Assembly (NCBI GenBank): GCA_933207985.1
Contig: OW240921.1
Location: forward strand, 105,165,573-105,229,572
From: Pelobates cultripes
Lineage: Eukaryota > Chordata > Amphibia > Anura > Pelobatidae
Direction of reading: 5' to 3'
Length of the DNA: 64,000 bases
Of this stretch, positions 1 to 10,400 are shown in pieces. The notes beneath the pieces are model-generated. The model searched no databases. It was not told the DNA's origin and saw only the letters and a program-made list of their open reading frames with translations. Made by a program: the position numbers and the translations under genes. Numbering within the stretch: the first letter of the stretch is position 1; each line of letters begins with the position of its first letter.

Positions 1-88
1 TCAGACAGACTAACAGACAGACTAACATGCAGACAGACAGACAGACTAACATGCAGACAGACAGACTAATACGCAGACAGTTATTTTG
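1..88. repeat. Degenerate tandem repeat (CAGACAGACTAACATG-like)
   Basis: Short tandem units built from CAGA and CTAA blocks open the window and continue with small variations to about position 88. The array probably extends left of the window. It lies in the inferred ANKK1 intron. Confidence 0.85.
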
Positions 89-734
89 ATAATTACTGTT
101 CTTGTGGGGCCTGTGTCATGTTCCCCATCGATCTGCGTGTGGTGGTGGTGTCATTGTTGTGGTGACTTTAATTTATGCTATTTAATTATATAGTTTATTG
201 CTTTTTACTTGAATATTATACACTTTTATGCTGATATTTTGTTTTTTTTATATGATATATAATGAATAGTTGTCTGCATATAAGTCAACATTAGTGTGAA
301 AGTGGGTATTAGTTGAGAACACAGAAGATTAAATGAACCCCATGGGTTGAAGCCACTGATATAAACATGTATGACATTCAGATATTCATCACACAGCATA
401 CTAACACTAAATATACCCTAAACAGGCACTTTTGGGGACAACTTCTGACATTTCTACTTTCATTCATTTTTACAAATAAAATTGTAGATATTGACAGTAT
501 TTGCTTATTGACTGAATTAGTCAGCCTGTCACCTATTTGGACTCCTACCTGTAGCTTAGCTCCCTATCTGGCTAAAGATAAAGATAAAGATAAAAGATAA
601 CATTTTAATTTTGGGGGAAAAAATCACTATTTTTTATGTAAGCGCATCTTAAAATATAAATAAAATATAATCAATGATATGTCAAATAATCCTACCTGTA
701 GCAACTAAGTAATTTTTCCCAATCTTTCATCTAG
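1..734 (+). other. ANKK1: Intron upstream of the 37-nt ANKK1 exon
   Basis: Non-coding, AT-rich sequence before the first recognisable exon. It ends in a pyrimidine-containing stretch and a CTAG acceptor at 731-734. A 77-codon frame at 367-600 has no recognisable domain and looks like chance. The kinase-domain exons of ANKK1 must lie left of the window. Confidence 0.6.
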
Positions 735-771
735 GGAAGCCAGCAATCATCTACCGAGACCGAAAGCAGTG
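735..771 (+). CDS. ANKK1: ANKK1 penultimate exon (37 nt, linker region)
   Basis: A short exon bounded by an AG acceptor (733-734) and a consensus GTGAGT donor starting at 772. Read in the only frame that joins the next exon (phase 1 at its 3' end), it is fully open and gives GSQQSSTETESS, followed by a glutamate codon completed by the first two bases of the next exon. This Ser/Thr/Glu-rich stretch would be linker between the N-terminal kinase and C-terminal ankyrin domains. The call rests on splice-site quality, the in-frame join and the neighbouring ankyrin exon; it is too short to recognise alone. Confidence 0.75.
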
Positions 772-1766
772 GTGAGTATATATTTTAAAATGTTTAAGCA
801 AGTATCTTTCATCTATCTGTCTTTCTGACTTCTGATTAGAGGAGAATGCTGAATATAAGTGGAGTGTTAGATAACTGGAAAAGAGTCAAAATCCTCTACT
901 GGTGTTTAGTACAAATTATATATGTCATATTGATGATAATGCATGTTTTCAACTACATCATTATTATAAATATACAACACTGCCATAATTAGGTGCTACA
1001 CTAATGTGACACTCACCCACTACTACTGGCTATGCCCAGCAAGCCTTCCTACCTTATAGACCCTGTTTGTAAAGACTTTTATAGATATACCTCACCCAGA
1101 TCCCATATTGTCATCATGGTGGGGTGACATCGGCCATTCTGTTTCTATATTCTTCTGGAAAATTTCAAGAGCACTCCCTAGAAGAATAACCATAATAACT
1201 TGCACTGTAGTTGCTGTGCTGGAGAGAAGTAGAAAGACCTGTTGAAAAAAAAAACAGTCCTTGTCTCATTTCTTGGAAAAGAGGGCTATGAAGGTGACAT
1301 TTATGCCAAAAACTGATTGACAGATGAGGAAAGGAACCATGGCCTCGATTTAATAATGTTGGACAATCTTTCCAACGGATATAATAATTTTTTTGTTGGA
1401 TAAACTTTTCAAATGTTTTTTAACTTTTCAACATAGTAAAATATCAAAACATATATCATATATATATAAAACTATCTCAATATATTAAAAAAATCTAAAT
1501 AATAAAACATTTAAATATTTTTAATAATTTTAAATCTTTTTTAAAAGTTTAGCCAAAAATATGAGATAATTTAGAAAACATATCCGACAATATATTATCT
1601 ATAGACAAAAGTATCCTTAACACCATGTACAATAAAGTTGTGGGTCAAGCATTTTTTAAGTAAAACATAAATATAACACAAGGTTTTAGTATGTATTGGA
1701 AAACTTCACAATGATAAAAATCCTCAGTAATATGAAAGTTCACATATTTTTTTTCTTCTCCCATAG
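772..1766 (+). other. ANKK1: Last ANKK1 intron
   Basis: It begins GTGAGTATAT and ends in a T/C tract followed by CCATAG at 1761-1766, so it is a normal GT-AG intron of 995 bp. From about 1345 to 1560 it holds a very AT-rich segment (starting CCTCGATTTAATAATGTTGG) that resembles segments at 4201-4406 and 36715-36900, suggesting an old dispersed repeat. Confidence 0.7.
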
Positions 1767-3067
1767 AAGAAGACAGTTTAATGACCTTTGTTCTAGAAAA
1801 CAATGAAGATATGTCCTGGGTAGATGAAAATAATTTCACCCTGCTCCACGTTGCTGTTAACCAAGGAAATCTTGAGAAAGTGAATCGTTTTATTAGTCTT
1901 GATGCCAATGTGAATAGTAGAACAGTTACCGGATTTACGCCTCTCATCCTGGCAGTGCAAAAGAGACTTCCAGATATATGCAGTTCTTTGATTGAGAATG
2001 GGGCAGATGTAAATATCACTGATGAAGACAGTTGGTCTCCTCTTCATTTTGCAGCTCAGCTCGGGGATGACAGGATTGCAAGACTTCTACTTGATCACTC
2101 TGCTGCTGTTGATGCACAGGAACGTGATGGATGGACACCTCTTCATTTAGCATCCCAAAATGGTTTTGAGAATGTTGCCCGTGTCCTTTTTACACGGCAT
2201 TGTGACCCGAATATTCAGGAGATAGATGGGAAAACTGCACTCCATCTAGCTTCATATTTTGGCCATAGCAAACTTGTAAAACTTCTGTCTAACCAAGGAG
2301 CTGATCTAAACAGAATGCAGAATAACCACAGGACTGCTCTACATATTGCCACTGAAAGAGGTTATTTTACAGTTCTGAAGCATTTGATACAAAAAGGAGC
2401 CAATGTGAACTGCTGTGATAAGAGCAATTACAGCCCTTTGCACATAGCAGCATTGAAGGGTAACAGTTTAACCTGTAGACATCTAATAAGGCATGGAGCT
2501 CAAATTGATATGAAGAATAACCAAGAGTGGACACCATTACACCTTGCAACATTTAAAGGACACATTGGAGTTATTAAGTTACTCAAGGAAAATGACGCTG
2601 ACTTGAATGTGAAAGGAGGTATGGGATGGACACCTCTACATTTAGCCGTACGCTATAGTGAGGACTCTGTGGTTTCTATACTTCTCGATTTGGAAGCTAA
2701 CCCCAGTATTGCTGAAATGTCAGGCTGGACTCCATTGCACCTTGCTGTCCAACGAGGTGCCTTTTGCAGTGTTATTAACCTTATTGAAAACAAAGCAGAC
2801 ATTAATGTAAAGAATAAATTTGGTTGGACTCCATTACATTTGGCAGTGTTAAATACAAATGCTGCCATTATTAAGACTTTGCTGCTGGCCAATGCAAAGT
2901 TAAATATTGAGGATGTTAATGGTTGTACACCTTTACAACTAGCAGTTAGGAATAGAAAACACGTAATTGTTGCTCTCTTGGAAGGCAAGGAAGCCGTATC
3001 TAGTAGTTCTGAAGAAGGAAGTGACTATTCGGGATCTTTGCTGAATTTGCAAGAGCAACTGCAATAA
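1767..3067 (+). CDS. ANKK1: ANKK1 terminal exon: 12 ankyrin repeats
   Basis: This is the C-terminal half of the receptor-interacting kinase-like protein ANKK1; ankyrin repeats form a protein-binding solenoid next to a Ser/Thr kinase domain encoded upstream. The exon starts after an AG acceptor and runs open to TAA (3065-3067). Counting from the internal Met at 1781 (a chance start, since the frame is open through the splice junction), 12 repeats of 33 residues begin near residue 17, with cores such as GWTPLHLA, SPLHFAAQ and KTALHLAS. They end near residue 400, followed by a 28-residue Ser/Glu-rich tail. The repeat number, the single large 3' exon, the segments LLLDH..VDAQERDGWTPLH and SGWTPLHLAVQ..F.SVINL, and the final LLEGKE match ANKK1 rather than RIPK4. 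No frameshift or stop is seen, so the gene appears intact here. Confidence 0.93.
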
Positions 3068-3267
3068 CTATACTCTTGTCTGAAAAAGTTGCAGAATTTT
3101 GCATAAATCTTTGATAAAAACAGCTAGAATTCCAAAGATTCTATGCAAATTGATCTTTCAACAAAGAATTACGCAGAGCTGGTCTTACTCAATAATGCTG
3201 AATACTGAAAGCCATATATCACGAAAAGCATCCTTCCATGAAGACTTTCCAATCAAACATACAGTGT

Positions 3268-3273
3268 AATAAA
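3268..3273 (+). promoter_or_regulatory. ANKK1: Candidate ANKK1 poly(A) signal
   Basis: AATAAA occurs about 200 bp after the stop codon, in a short (AATA) run, so several overlapping hexamers could serve. Another ATTAATAAATT lies near 3413-3423. Which one is used cannot be told from sequence. Confidence 0.5.
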
Positions 3274-3767
3274 TAAATAAATAAAGCAAAATGCTACAAA
3301 TGATGCTAAATCAAGTTATGAGTCTGATGCGTGAATTAACCACAAGTTGTTTATGGTTTTATTATTACATGATCTGAAATATAGTGCATTTCACTCATTT
3401 TGATTTGTTGGGATTAATAAATTACATGATCCAACTTATCTTCTATCTACTATGCAATTTTAAATAGTGCCTATTCGACTGTATGTTGATCACAATCTGA
3501 ACCAGTTTTACAGAATACCAAATAATCACATAGCTTTCTTTTCATCTTCAAAATCAAAATAATGCTCTAGGATAAATCACAATAGAAACCCCGTCCTGAA
3601 CTGGTTAAGAAACTATAGGAAATCAAGACTGATTAACAAATTAAAATTCAAAAAAAATAAATAAATAAAAATAAAATATATAAATATATATATGAAAAGG
3701 AAATAGTCCTTGCACACATGCTGTAATAAATATATATACCAGGTGCCAGCCAGGGTTGAAATTATCC
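3274..3767. other. 3' UTR and/or downstream flank
   Basis: AT-rich sequence with no frame or repeat I recognise. It ends in an A-rich tract (about 3648-3690), possibly the tail of a retroposed fragment. Confidence 0.4.
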
Positions 3768-3993
3768 AAGAAAAAGTAAGGGAAAGCTGCACTCACAGTC
3801 TTCCATTAAATTTCAGTTTATTGGGTATACGTTAAAAAGATTGACGTTTCAGTCCTATGGTAAGGACTTTCTTATGTTTGATCCTGAAGAAAGTCCTTAC
3901 TATAGGACTGAAATGTTGATCTTTTTTTATGTATACCCAATTAACTGGATTTTAATAGAAGACCGTGAGTGCGGCTTTCCTTTCCTTTTTCTT
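3768..3993. repeat. Foldback element with hammerhead-like loop motif
   Basis: An inverted repeat of about 106-bp arms (3768-3873 and 3887-3993) separated by 13 bp. Its centre carries CTGAAGA (3884-3890), then a 5-bp stem AGTCC/GGACT (3892-3896 with 3905-3909), then GAAA (3910-3913). This resembles the conserved core of hammerhead ribozymes found in Penelope-like elements, but with one extra A before the stem. The mirror-image arm holds the same motif on the other strand. It may be a pair of Penelope terminal repeats in head-to-head orientation. Confidence 0.7.
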
Positions 3994-4200
3994 ATATATG
4001 TGTATATATGTATATAGACACAGATTTTATTGCAGTCCAATAAATGGTTAGAAAAATAACAAACTGTAAATGATGTATACATTTCTTTTTAATGTGGCAT
4101 TTTTACTAAGATGTATAAATCGTATAAATATGTAAATAAATAAATATGTTTTATATAAAAAATGCAGACAGGATGGGAACACTTAACTGGATTGCATACT

Positions 4201-4406
4201 GGCCTCAATTTAATATTTTTGGATACGCTTTTCGAAGGATTTAATATTTTTGGATAACCTTTTAAAATTATAATTTTTTAAAAAATATTTTAATATGATT
4301 TGATACATAGATTTTTATATATGATATATTTATTGATATTTTATTATTTTGGAGTTTATCTTTTTTTTTTTTTTTTATGTTTATCCAAACATTTTAAGTC
4401 AAGGCC
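4201..4406. mobile_element. AT-rich MITE-like element
   Basis: It starts GGCCTCAATTTAATATTTTT and ends in TTAAGTCAAGGCC, giving an imperfect terminal inverted repeat. The inside is almost pure A/T with TTTTTGGATA-type motifs. Similar sequence occurs at about 1345-1560 and 36715-36900. No clear target duplication is seen. Confidence 0.45.
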
Positions 4407-6958
4407 ATTATCAGCCACTTAGAAAGTAGAGTTTAGAGTTAAGGTTGGTACAGTATTGGAGATATTATCACTTAAAACATATGGCAACAAATTCAAGTGC
4501 ATAATTCATATTAAAAACATCTTTAAAAACTCTGGATCTTTATAAAATATGTAAACAGCTTAAAGGAAAACTCTGAGTGCCATAACCACTAAAAACATAT
4601 ATAGTGGTTATGGTACCAAGAGTGCCCTGATACCCCTCTTTGTAACTAGTCAAAGCATTTGCTAATTGTTTGAGGGCTGAAAGGCCCTATAAAGTAATAA
4701 CTATCTTAAATACCTGTAGCTTGGGTAGTCATATAAACTCCCAAGCTAATTTTTTAAGTAGAATCTTTAAGGTCTAATTCATAAAACAGACTTGTCATTA
4801 GTCTGGCAAATAGTGTTGTAATTTTTCATAATGAATTTTTGCATGGTTAACTCCAAAAGGGAGATTTATCCCTGTTAATTGATTTTAACCATTGTGTTCT
4901 TTATGTGTGATATGTACGGACAATAGCTAAGATTTATGGAGAGATATTATGTTTACCTTTCCACAGTTTTATTAGTAAATATGTGCACTTTAAACATATT
5001 GTGTTAATATAAATAATGTTATTACATTTTTATAATGGTAAAATAGTGTATTATAGTATATTATCACCATATAATCTGTGCATTTTTTTTTGTTTAATCA
5101 TTTTTATTGAAAAGAGTCATGTAACATAAAGTGGAATATATATGAAGAATGTCAATATTGCATAAATGTTTAAATTACAATAATATACAATAAAATTATA
5201 TATTTTTAAATGTACAGCATGTACCAGATTCTACTCTTCTGATTTTTTGAGTTTATTTTATAAATATTTAAGCACAGTCACCAATACCCATAGAGCCAAT
5301 TTGTAAATAATCAAGAACAAAGACCATATTCAATACATAATAAAAACAATAGACAACTCATACAGATCAGATTAAATAGAGAAACCAAAGACACTAAAGA
5401 AATTAGCATACTAACAAGATCAATCATCAATAAAACTCAATGGAGACAATTCAGATAACACTTAGAAATATAGAGGAAAAAGGGAGAAAGAAAAGAACAG
5501 AAACATAGTGCATTATTGTTTATTAAGGACACATCCACTGTACACATATCTCCAGGGTCTACATCAAATATATTAAAATATATATTAAACTCTATAGTCA
5601 ATAGTGTTATTTAGAACATATATTTACCAATGTTATTGTTTGGTTTCTATCTAGCCAAAATAATCATCTAGTGAATTTAAACACAGCAATGCGCAAGCAA
5701 AATAAAAATAAAATATTTGTCCCCTTTTTGTCTAATAGATGGCAAGATTATTTTAGTTTAATTTTAAAGTACAGCATGTAGTCAATGTGACATGAAAGGT
5801 ATTCTAGGCATTACAACAACCTTTGCCCTTCACATTATGGTGTGATGATGGCGCATGGGGTTATAGCGCAAGGAACGCTCCCTATCTCTTTAAAATTGTT
5901 TTCTTATAACTGTATTCATTTTTAATAACCACTGGAGCTATAAGCCCACTGCTTGCTCAAATAAATAGAAGAAACCACATTTCAGTCTTGTGTAGTTATT
6001 TTATTCATGTATTTTCATGAATGAAATAACTGGAGATTGCTGAACAACCGATCAAAAATACACATGCTGAGTAGAAACCTGTGGGACATGCTCAGTGCAC
6101 CCTCTGAAAATAAAGGGTTACAATTAACTAAGAAAGAGTCTTATGGATATTGTTTACAGATGTTGTTGAACTGAATTATATGATTTTTAATTATAAATTA
6201 ATAATAATAACATTAGTGCAAAATTTATTACACATTTGGAAGTGGGCAAAATGGGTAATGGATAATTAATTAATTGCTTTTTTTTCCAGTAAAGTAAGTT
6301 TTTACAATAACTGCTAGAACAGTGATATCTGCAGTTATACCCCATGAATTTTGAATTGTATTGAATTGTATTTTGTCCATAAATGGCTGACTAAGCTAAG
6401 CATCATGGGAAATATAGTACCCATCAGTTGATATTTGCGCAGTTTACCATAACTATGCTAGGATTTTGTGCTTTGTTTATATATAAATAATCATTGACAT
6501 ACAATACTGCAAAAATGCTAATGATAATGTATTACATTTTAAAAAAACACACGCATCTGTATATAATTTGGTGCAATTATATTTTCCGTTAAAATGTCAA
6601 TAGTGTGCAGCATTTAAAGAAGAATGTCTATTAATAACATACAGCAGGTCATTTGTGCAGTTCCTTAATAAAATATTTGTGCTATCTCGGCCTTGAGTGA
6701 CTTTTTATGACCAATTGGACTTGTTGAAATTGACACTGAATGGCTAAGTAACTCTAGCATTGCAAACTCATGATAGAATGTGACAGCTTGTCATTTCACA
6801 GCTTAGTCATAAAGCTTCAGTGTTTTGAATGTTGTTTTGAGAAAGCTGTGACATTTGCTGAGAGAATACAAGATGTGTTGTGCTCCTCTTCTGATCATAG
6901 CGATTGAGTAAAAATAATAATTCTATAAATAAGCATTCACTTTAGTTTATACTATAGA
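4407..6958. other. Gene-free AT-rich intergenic stretch
   Basis: No coding frame, RNA gene or clear repeat boundary is visible. A T-rich start followed by TTTTTATTGAAAAGAGTC near 5090-5120 looks like the reverse complement of a LINE poly(A) tail, so an old L1-type 3' fragment may run to about 5700. This is weak. Confidence 0.3.
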
Positions 6959-7020
6959 TTAAAGGACATCTATAGTGCCAGGAAAACAAGCTCATTTTCC
7001 TGGCACTATATAGTCCTTAG
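6959..7020. mobile_element. Partial TTAA-type MITE end with hairpin
   Basis: It begins TTAAAGGACATCTATAGTGC and contains the hairpin AGTGCCAGGAAAA/TTTTCCTGGCACT. The same terminal hairpin occurs in the complete MITE at 55976-56276, so this is a truncated copy. Confidence 0.6.
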
Positions 7021-7199
7021 GTCCCCCCCAACCTCAGGTTAATACAATTGTTTATTTATGATTTCAACAACTTAAAATCGATTTAGCATCCATCCATCCA
7101 TCAAATTGCCAAGATTAATTCTATTTCAGTTGAAACAGCAGGAATTATCATCCAGAAATCCCTGCTAAATGTTACCATCCCCAGATGAGATATCAATGG

Positions 7200-7435
7200 T
7201 CTAGATCTCACTAAAGATTATAGTGGCTGGTTATATGGTAGAATCGTAGAATCTGGTCAACCCTTGGGGGTCACAGATTCAAGTCCAGCAGGGTTGACTC
7301 AGCCCTTCATCCTTCCAAAGTAGATAAAATGCGTACTATTCAATTGGGTAACAGTAACATCTCCTGAATGTTGGGCAAAAGTAACATCCACTGAACGTAT
7401 GTGGAATGGAAACCAGAGCACTCTATATGTACCTT
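7200..7435 (+). mobile_element. tRNA-derived SINE copy
   Basis: A pol III B-box-like GATTCAAGTCC lies near 7278-7288, followed by a body reading TGACTCAGCCCTTCATCCTT and AAAATGCGTAC, an arrangement I know from widespread vertebrate tRNA-derived SINEs. An A box is not clear, so the copy is decayed. Exact ends are uncertain; the next element starts at 7443. Confidence 0.5.
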
Positions 7436-7442
7436 TCCTGGT

Positions 7443-7896
7443 TAAAGGGACACTATAGTCACCTGAACAACTTTAGCTTAATGAAGCCGTTTTGGTGTAT
7501 AGAACATGCCCCTGCAGCCTCACTGCTCAATCCTCTGCCATTTAGGAGTTAAATCCCTTTGTTTATGAACCCTAGTCACACCTCCCTGCATGTGACTTGC
7601 ACAGCCTTCCACAAACACTTCCTGTAAAGAGAGCCCTATTTAGGCTTTCTTTATTGCAAGTTCTGTTTAATTAAGATTTTCTTATCCCCTGCTATGTTAA
7701 TAGCTTGCTAGACCCTGCAAGAGCCTCCTGTATGTGATTAAAGTTCAATTTAGAGATTGAGATACAATTATTTAAGGCAAATTACATCTGTCTGAAAGTG
7801 AAACCAGTTTTTTTTTCATGCAGGCTCTGTCAATCATAGCCAGGGGAGGTGTGGCTAGGGCTGCATAAACAGAAACAAACAGTAATGACAAGGACA
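7443..7896. mobile_element. TTAA-flanked MITE, 3' truncated
   Basis: It begins TTAAAGGGACACTATAGTCA, the terminal motif of a non-autonomous family seen repeatedly in this window (19838, 35348). TTAA targets suggest mobilisation by a piggyBac-type transposase. The body matches the copy ending at 20810, including TTAGGAGTTAAATCCCTTTG-like and GCAGCCTCACTG segments. The expected mirror-image end is missing. Confidence 0.65.
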
Positions 7897-8111
7897 CTCA
7901 AAGACAGAAACAGGTAGTGAGCTACATCATTGAGGTTATTTAAAAAAAAAAAAGATCCTCAAATTTTGGCCTAAAATTTGCAATTTGCTGGTCAATTCCC
8001 TACAATTCCTGGCTTAGTAAAAAATCCCAAATCCCAAAAATCCCAAAACACATCCCCAAAGTGCTAGTTCTATACTGGTACATTGCTAAGTGATATGGAT
8101 CCATATCTCAT

Positions 8112-8252
8112 GCATTGGTTCTCAAACCAGTTCTCATGGCCCACCAACAGCCCAGGCTTAATGTATTTCCCTTTTTTATTCAAATGGAGATACTGACAAA
8201 ATCTGGACTGTTGGTGGTCCATAAGTACTGGGTTGGGGACTACAGATCTAGT
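8112..8252. mobile_element. Degenerate hAT-type MITE
   Basis: An imperfect palindrome begins near TTGGTTCTCAAACCAGTTCT and ends near GGGTTGGGGACTACAG, with inner arms CCACCAACAGCCCAGG and TCTGGACTGTTGGTGG. This pattern matches vertebrate hAT MITEs starting CAGTGGTTCTCAA. Target duplications are not clear. Confidence 0.45.
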
Positions 8253-9779
8253 GCTACTTCTTCGCCTCTGCCAGGCTCAGCTAAACACGCACTCCATTCT
8301 TTTCACACCAATCCTCCTCCCACTGGCAGTACATGTAAGAATTAATAATAATAATAATAGGACAACACTTTTCCCCAAATTACTAATCACTCATGAACAA
8401 ATAAAATATTATATAATGCACAATATGTCCTTTAGATTTTAGATGATAAGTGATGTTATTACAGATAATCCCACTGAAGTGTGCTGGAACATAAACACAA
8501 TTGGGGGGGAGAGACAGAATACCGCTAATAGGATAGTATAGTTAAAACTAGTTAAAAATATTTATTAAAATATACATAAAAGACATTCCAAATGGAGCCT
8601 CACATTAAAGTAAGAGATTACCAGCATTTCAAGAAGGGCAGCCTGCTGGGGTTCAGGGATCTGATTCTCCTTATGCCAGACTCGGATGCAGCCAGCTGCT
8701 GGTGGGGATAATATCTAATTTCAGCGGGTGAAACTCCACTTTGCAAAGTCCAAGAGAGGCTCCACATTCTGTCAGATCTTGAATATACTAGTCTCTTGAC
8801 AAATGTGTTTCATCCTTTCAAAGAGCTTTATCAGTGGCTAAATCTAAATTTGTCAAAAACATTTTTTGTAAGTTAGCCAATAGATTTTGTGGCTAATAAC
8901 TTAAAGAAATGAATCTGACTGCAAGACTATAGTGGCTACAGCTTTGGGTTTCATTAAGAAGATGAAGAGGACCAGTCTTTTGAAGCAAACCTTCTCTCAT
9001 AGACATGTAGTAATGTGTACCGCAAAGCTGATTTATAATGCTTCTCTATATTCTATCATTTTACTTTAGGTGAACTGTCATTAAAAAATATGATAGACTA
9101 CTATATCTTAATTAAATGTTTTCTGAAACTTCTTGATACATAGTAAGTTTGAAGCAAGAATCCAAAGAACTAAATATTTTCGTTGTAGAACTTAAACTCA
9201 TGTTACTTTGTTAACCATAAGGCTAGCAAAGCATAATGGTAGATGTGGTTCTGCAAAAACTGGTGATCTACTTCCCTGCCACCCCTGGTTTGAACTAAGC
9301 ACTATGAAGTTAAACAACTAAGGGGGCTATGGATTAGTATTATATATACAAAATATAGAGCACAAACAATATATATAAATGTTATTTGCATGGTTATTCA
9401 TTAAGGTGAGAATTGTAGGGCATTCAAAGTGCATTTCAGGCAAATTTCAATTTCAGAGCACAAGAACTGAATTGAAATGATAGCTGACTTGCAGAATTTT
9501 CCCAGATCATCTTTTTTAGCCTTAAATTTTAAATAGTGCAACTATTGCCTATACTGAACAACCCTGCGGAATGGGAGTCAGAGTCATTCTCATTACTCTT
9601 CACTCTCGTGTCTGGGCTGCAATAAGGAGCAGGGACAGACTTTATATTCTATCGCTGCTACCTCCTACCAGCAGGTGGCGCCAAACAGCACTGAGCTCCT
9701 GCTAGAACCATCAGTTCCATGCCGCTCAGCCACACTACCACCAAGGCAGGTAGGCAAAGCATAACTTTATTTTAAAATG
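8253..9779. other. Gene-free intergenic stretch
   Basis: Short AAT runs near 8345-8360 and decayed, unidentified sequence otherwise. The stretch 8880-9300 may be an old antisense LINE fragment but no motif supports this. Confidence 0.3.
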
Positions 9780-9814
9780 ATAAAAACAGGGAGAGTATAT
9801 GGAAAGAGGGGCAG

Positions 9815-10080
9815 ATTGTGTGTGTGTGTGTGTGTTATGTAGAAAGCTATCGGTGTGCCGGGAGAATATGTACAAAGTTGAAGGTGTGTGGTGTATATAA
9901 GAAAAGGGACAGAAGTTGGGGGGAAAGAATATGGAGAAAGATGAAAGTGTGTGTGCAGAATATGTAGAAAGTTGAAGGTATGGATGAGGTATATGAGAAA
10001 AGACAGAAGTTGCCAGGGGGCAGGGAATGTGTACAGAAGAACAGAAAGTGGGGGAGAAAATCTGGAGAGAAGAACATTAG
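9815..10080. repeat. TG microsatellite and purine-rich degenerate tandem repeat
   Basis: A (TG)n run near 9815-9836 is followed by units sharing AGAATATGTACAAAGTTGAA (about 9862) and AGAATATGTAGAAAGTTGAA (about 9957), each followed by AAGGGACAGAAG-like sequence. The period is about 95 bp. Antisense open frames across it are repeat artefacts. Confidence 0.65.
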
Positions 10081-10214
10081 GTGAGTATGGAAAGAGGGAC
10101 ACCACTGTAGAATGAGACAATATGGAAAGAGGTACAGGGTAATGCAGGATAGTAGGTAAATGATGATGTGATATGAGATTTTTACTGCTGTAGAACTCTG
10201 TTATGTTCATATAC

Positions 10215-10400
10215 AGTAAGTAGAGATTGTAGCCGTATTAGTCCAGTGATGTAGATGTAAAAGACAGATAAAATGTGTATATTGTAATACCATTTTTATT
10301 GGACTAACAGAATTTTTTAAGTCCTGAGATCTATTCTGTGAGAGCTCCCATTCCTGAAATTACAAGAATGGGATCTCTCACAGAACAGATCTCAGGACTG
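10215..10400. repeat. Penelope-type terminal segment and hairpin
   Basis: 10215-10320 contains GTAGCCGTATTAGTCCAG and TTTTATTGGACTAACAG, a sequence pair that I associate with Penelope-like element termini. It is followed by a near-perfect hairpin (10323-10400) with arms CCTGAGATCT..TCTGTGAGAG and CTCTCACAGA..AGATCTCAGG. Together they form the left boundary of the reverse transcriptase remnant that follows, consistent with an inverted terminal repeat arrangement. Confidence 0.55.

Noticed and set aside
2653..2988. A 111-codon antisense frame over ANKK1
   Set aside because: A shadow of the ankyrin repeats; periodic sequence keeps the antisense frame open.
3884..3913. Confident hammerhead ribozyme call
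   Set aside because: The extra A between CTGAAGA and the stem, and lack of a defined cleavage site, keep this at hypothesis level.
7200..7435. A functional tRNA gene
   Set aside because: Only a B-box-like motif is present, with no cloverleaf or clear A box; a SINE explains it better.
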